A DNA stretch of 7,742 bases from Kiritimatiellia bacterium (GTDB lineage: Bacteria > Verrucomicrobiota > Kiritimatiellia > RFP12 > UBA1067): assembly GCA_024405255.1 (NCBI GenBank), contig JAKSOY010000214.1:1-7742 (forward strand), written 5' to 3'. The first letter of the stretch is position 1, and each line of letters opens with the position of its first letter. This document shows positions 6,106-7,742 of this stretch, one piece after another. The notes under the pieces were generated by a model that saw nothing but the letters and a program-made list of their open reading frames with translations, was not told the origin of the DNA and ran no database searches. Position numbers and translations under genes: made by a program.

Positions 6106-7074
6106 TTAGGCGAGGGTACGGCCCTTGGCCTTGAGGAATTCGAACGACGGCTTGACCGCCGCATTCGGATCGTCGAAGTGGCGTTCGCATTCGACGACAT
6201 ACCATTCGACCTTGTCCGCGTCGGACGCGACGAAGAGCTTGTCCCACGGCACCGGCACAGCGCCCGGCTTGCCCGGCTGGCCGAGAATCGCATCGAACTG
6301 CTTCACTTCCTTCGCCATGCCGTTTTCCTTGGCGTGCAGCGTCGGGGAGCGGCCCGGATACTTCTTGTACTGCTCACAGCAGTCGACGCCCGCGCAGGTG
6401 GACCAGCCGACATCCTGTTCCATGCAGACATCCTTGCACGTGTTCGTGAAGAAGTAGTCCCAGAAGGACGTGCCGTTCAACAGCTTGACCGTATGTTCCC
6501 ACGTGTGGTTGTGGAGGCCGATCTTGCAGCCCATCGTCTTCGCGACCGCCGCACCCTTGTTGTAGATGTCGGCCAGACGCTTCGCGAAGTCGTCGATCGC
6601 CTGCGAGGGCTTGCACGGCTCGCCGCCCTGGCCCGTCGTCCATGTGCAACCGGGCGGGAAGTTGCCTTCACCCGGGCAGATGATGAGGTTGTTGCCGTAG
6701 GCGAGCTCGAATTCGCACGTCTTCTTCATGACTTCCGGATCGAACGTCCACTTCTTCGTGTCGAAACCGAACTTGCTGTTCGGCACGTGCGTGCCGCACA
6801 CCGCCAGGCCGTTGGCCGCGAGCTGCTGCTTGATCTTGGCGGCATCCCAGCCGTGATAGCCGGCGAATTCAACGCCTTCAAAACCCAGCGCGCGCACATC
6901 AGCGAGCGTCTTTTCAAAACCGACCTTGCCCGTATAGGCGCCCAGCGAATAGAGCTGGAGGGCGATCTTGCCATAGCGCTTCTTGCCACAGCACGGGCAC
7001 GCGCAACCAGACGCGAAAGCCGCGGCGCCGGCCAGAGCCGTCGCCTCAATGAAATTCCGACGAGTCATATTCAT
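6106..7074 (-). CDS. Cysteine-rich Tat-exported isomerase/epimerase family protein, probable lipoprotein
   Basis: The 322-residue xylose isomerase-like TIM-barrel protein is probably the first gene of the operon. The N-terminus has a twin-arginine signal (TRRNFIEATALAGAAAF, 4-20) ending in ASGC (21-24). This resembles a lipobox with Ala instead of Leu at -3, so Cys24 may be lipidated and anchor the enzyme to a membrane. Barrel motifs are LQLYSLG (39-45), LGFEGVEFAGYHG (63-75), IGLHNHTWEH (185-194), CMEQDVGW (217-224), the GVDCCEQYKKYPGR segment (229-242), PTLHAKEN (244-251) and EWYVVECER (290-298). Glu219 or Asp221, His189 and Glu295 are plausible active-site residues by family analogy. Sixteen cysteines are present (24, 26, 28, 29, 93, 120, 133, 143, 154, 183, 213, 217, 227, 232, 233, 296), far more than usual. 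The start is ATG 7074 or ATG 7068: AAGGAG lies 4 or 10 bases upstream respectively, and both retain the Tat motif. The substrate is unknown. Confidence 0.9.
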   Translation of the reverse strand: MNMTRRNFIEATALAGAAAFASGCACPCCGKKRYGKIALQLYSLGAYTGKVGFEKTLADVRALGFEGVEFAGYHGWDAAKIKQQLAANGLAVCGTHVPNSKFGFDTKKWTFDPEVMKKTCEFELAYGNNLIICPGEGNFPPGCTWTTGQGGEPCKPSQAIDDFAKRLADIYNKGAAVAKTMGCKIGLHNHTWEHTVKLLNGTSFWDYFFTNTCKDVCMEQDVGWSTCAGVDCCEQYKKYPGRSPTLHAKENGMAKEVKQFDAILGQPGKPGAVPVPWDKLFVASDADKVEWYVVECERHFDDPNAAVKPSFEFLKAKGRTLA

Positions 7075-7078
7075 TTTT

Positions 7079-7084
7079 CTCCTT
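7079..7084 (-). promoter_or_regulatory. Ribosome binding site of the first isomerase gene
   Basis: A full minus-strand AAGGAG stands 4 bases before the ATG at 7074 and 10 bases before the in-frame ATG at 7068. It is the strongest Shine-Dalgarno sequence in the window, but it does not settle which of the two ATGs is used. Confidence 0.65.
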
Positions 7085-7093
7085 TTTGTTTTG

Positions 7094-7125
7094 GGCGAGG
7101 ACAGGAAATCAACCGTGTCCTCACC
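7094..7125 (-). promoter_or_regulatory. Hairpin in the predicted 5' leader of the isomerase-htrA operon
   Basis: Minus-strand arms GGTGAGGACA (7125-7116) and TGTCCTCGCC (7103-7094) form a 10-bp stem with one U-G wobble and a 12-base loop. It lies between the putative -10 box and the ribosome binding site, ending ten bases before AAGGAG. No U-run follows, so termination of the upstream ATPase transcript is not clearly supported. An mRNA-stabilising leader structure or a protein-binding operator with dyad symmetry (GAGGACA/TGTCCTC) are alternatives. Confidence 0.5.
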
Positions 7126-7139
7126 TTCAGTTTGATAAG

Positions 7140-7148
7140 ATTATACCA
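7140..7148 (-). promoter_or_regulatory. Extended -10 promoter (TGGTATAAT) for the isomerase-htrA operon
   Basis: The minus strand reads TGG followed by a perfect TATAAT (7145-7140) in the only clearly AT-rich spot of the window, just after the ATPase stop codon. No TTGACA-like -35 box is seen 16 to 18 bases upstream, which would lie within the end of the ATPase gene; an extended -10 can compensate for this. The predicted transcription start is near 7133, giving a leader of about 58 bases. Confidence 0.55.
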
Positions 7149-7153
7149 TAAAA

Positions 7154-7742
7154 TCAGTCTTCCTGCGAGGCATCAGGATTTTTTAGGGAAATTCCGATGT
7201 CCTTCAACCGCAGGGTGACAAGTTCGTCCGTCGAGGGATCTTTCAATTCCGTCACTCGAAGCGACTGGCGTTCGACGGCCTTTTCGAACAGATTGCGCAC
7301 CCAGCGGGCATTGCCGAATGTTTTCTTCTTTTCCTTTGTCAGCATCCCGATGAACGGCTCGATCCACTTCTCCGCATCCGGCGAAAGCTTGTACTTGCCC
7401 TTCTTGGCCATCGAGCGGAAGATCGTCGCCAGTTCTTTCGTCGTATAGTCGGGGAACTCGATCGTGCGATTGAACCGGCTCTCGAGCCCCGAATTGATCG
7501 CCATGAACTTCTTCATCTCGTCCTTGTAGCCCGCGATGATCACCACCATGGATCCACGTGCGTCCTCCATGCGCTTGAGCAAGGTCGCCACGGCTTCGGA
7601 TCCGTATTGGTCCTGCGCCCCCTGGTTCAGCTGATACGCCTCATCGATGAAGAGGATGCCGCCCGGAGCCTCTTTCATCGCCGCCGTGCGTTCGGCCGCC
7701 GTCAGGTCGACGGGATGCCCCTGCTTGTCGAACTTCGTAGGC
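7154..7742 (-). CDS. CbxX/CfqX (SpoVK-like) AAA+ ATPase, C-terminal half (partial, enters from right edge)
   Basis: The visible 195 residues read from the window edge through the internal ATG at 7678 to TGA at 7156-7154. They show Walker B GGILFIDEAY (residues 27-36 of the visible part), sensor 1 in MVVIIAGYKDEM, the arginine-finger SRF in GLESRFNRTIEFPDY, and the sensor 2/lid segment GNARWVRNLFEKAVERQ characteristic of the CbxX/CfqX subfamily. Members are ATP-driven remodelling motors such as the red-type Rubisco activase CbbX, EccA of type VII secretion and SpoVK; the client here cannot be inferred. Walker A lies outside the window. The visible N-terminal stretch PTKFDKQGHPVDLTAAERT replaces the usual Tyr-x-Gly pore-loop region directly before the helix leading to Walker B. 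The gene is 79 bases upstream of the isomerase gene, which seems to have its own promoter, so shared function is not implied. Confidence 0.9.
   Translation of the reverse strand, partial: PTKFDKQGHPVDLTAAERTAAMKEAPGGILFIDEAYQLNQGAQDQYGSEAVATLLKRMEDARGSMVVIIAGYKDEMKKFMAINSGLESRFNRTIEFPDYTTKELATIFRSMAKKGKYKLSPDAEKWIEPFIGMLTKEKKKTFGNARWVRNLFEKAVERQSLRVTELKDPSTDELVTLRLKDIGISLKNPDASQED

Noticed and set aside
5875..7218. A 447-codon plus-strand frame crossing several genes and intergenic gaps
   Set aside because: It runs antisense through parts of both isomerase genes and the promoter region with Arg-rich composition and no start signal; a GC-bias artefact.

Overview
The window comes from a GC-rich bacterial genome (about 60% G+C by eye). 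Every supported gene lies on the minus strand, so the window is read from right to left. The mix of twin-arginine (Tat) exported xylose-isomerase-like TIM-barrel proteins, an HtrA protease, a large PDZ protein and a CbxX-type AAA+ ATPase resembles the Planctomycetes-Verrucomicrobia-Lentisphaerae-Kiritimatiellota group. That assignment is an inference from gene style, since there is no marker gene in the window.

Layout in the direction of transcription: (1) 7742-7154, the C-terminal half of a CbxX/CfqX (SpoVK-like) AAA+ ATPase that enters from the right edge. (2) 7153-7075, a short intergenic gap with the only convincing promoter in the window (an extended -10 box at 7148-7140) and a 10-bp hairpin in the predicted leader. 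(3) 7074-6106, a cysteine-rich, Tat-exported probable lipoprotein of the sugar phosphate isomerase/epimerase family. (4) 6105-6018, a gap with a strong 14-bp hairpin. (5) 6017-5115, a second Tat-exported TIM-barrel isomerase/epimerase. (6) 5093-3705, an intact secreted HtrA/Deg serine protease with two PDZ domains. (7) 3708-1519, a secreted 729-residue protein that overlaps the protease gene by four bases; manual alignment suggests two consecutive, catalytically dead trypsin-like domains followed by two PDZ domains. (8) 1503-139, a phosphomannomutase/phosphoglucomutase. (9) 114-1, the N-terminus of an unidentified membrane protein that runs off the left edge.

Genes 3 to 9 are closely spaced (gaps of 88, 21, -4, 15 and 24 bases) and probably form one operon starting near 7133. 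Four of the products carry export signals, which points to an envelope-directed transcription unit. It combines sugar-modifying enzymes, protein quality control and a cytoplasmic enzyme supplying sugar 1-phosphates for glycan precursors. The most unusual element is the active HtrA translationally coupled to an apparent double pseudoprotease with the same C-terminal PDZ pair. No RNA genes, CRISPR arrays, insertion sequences or attachment sites were seen, and no plus-strand gene is supported.
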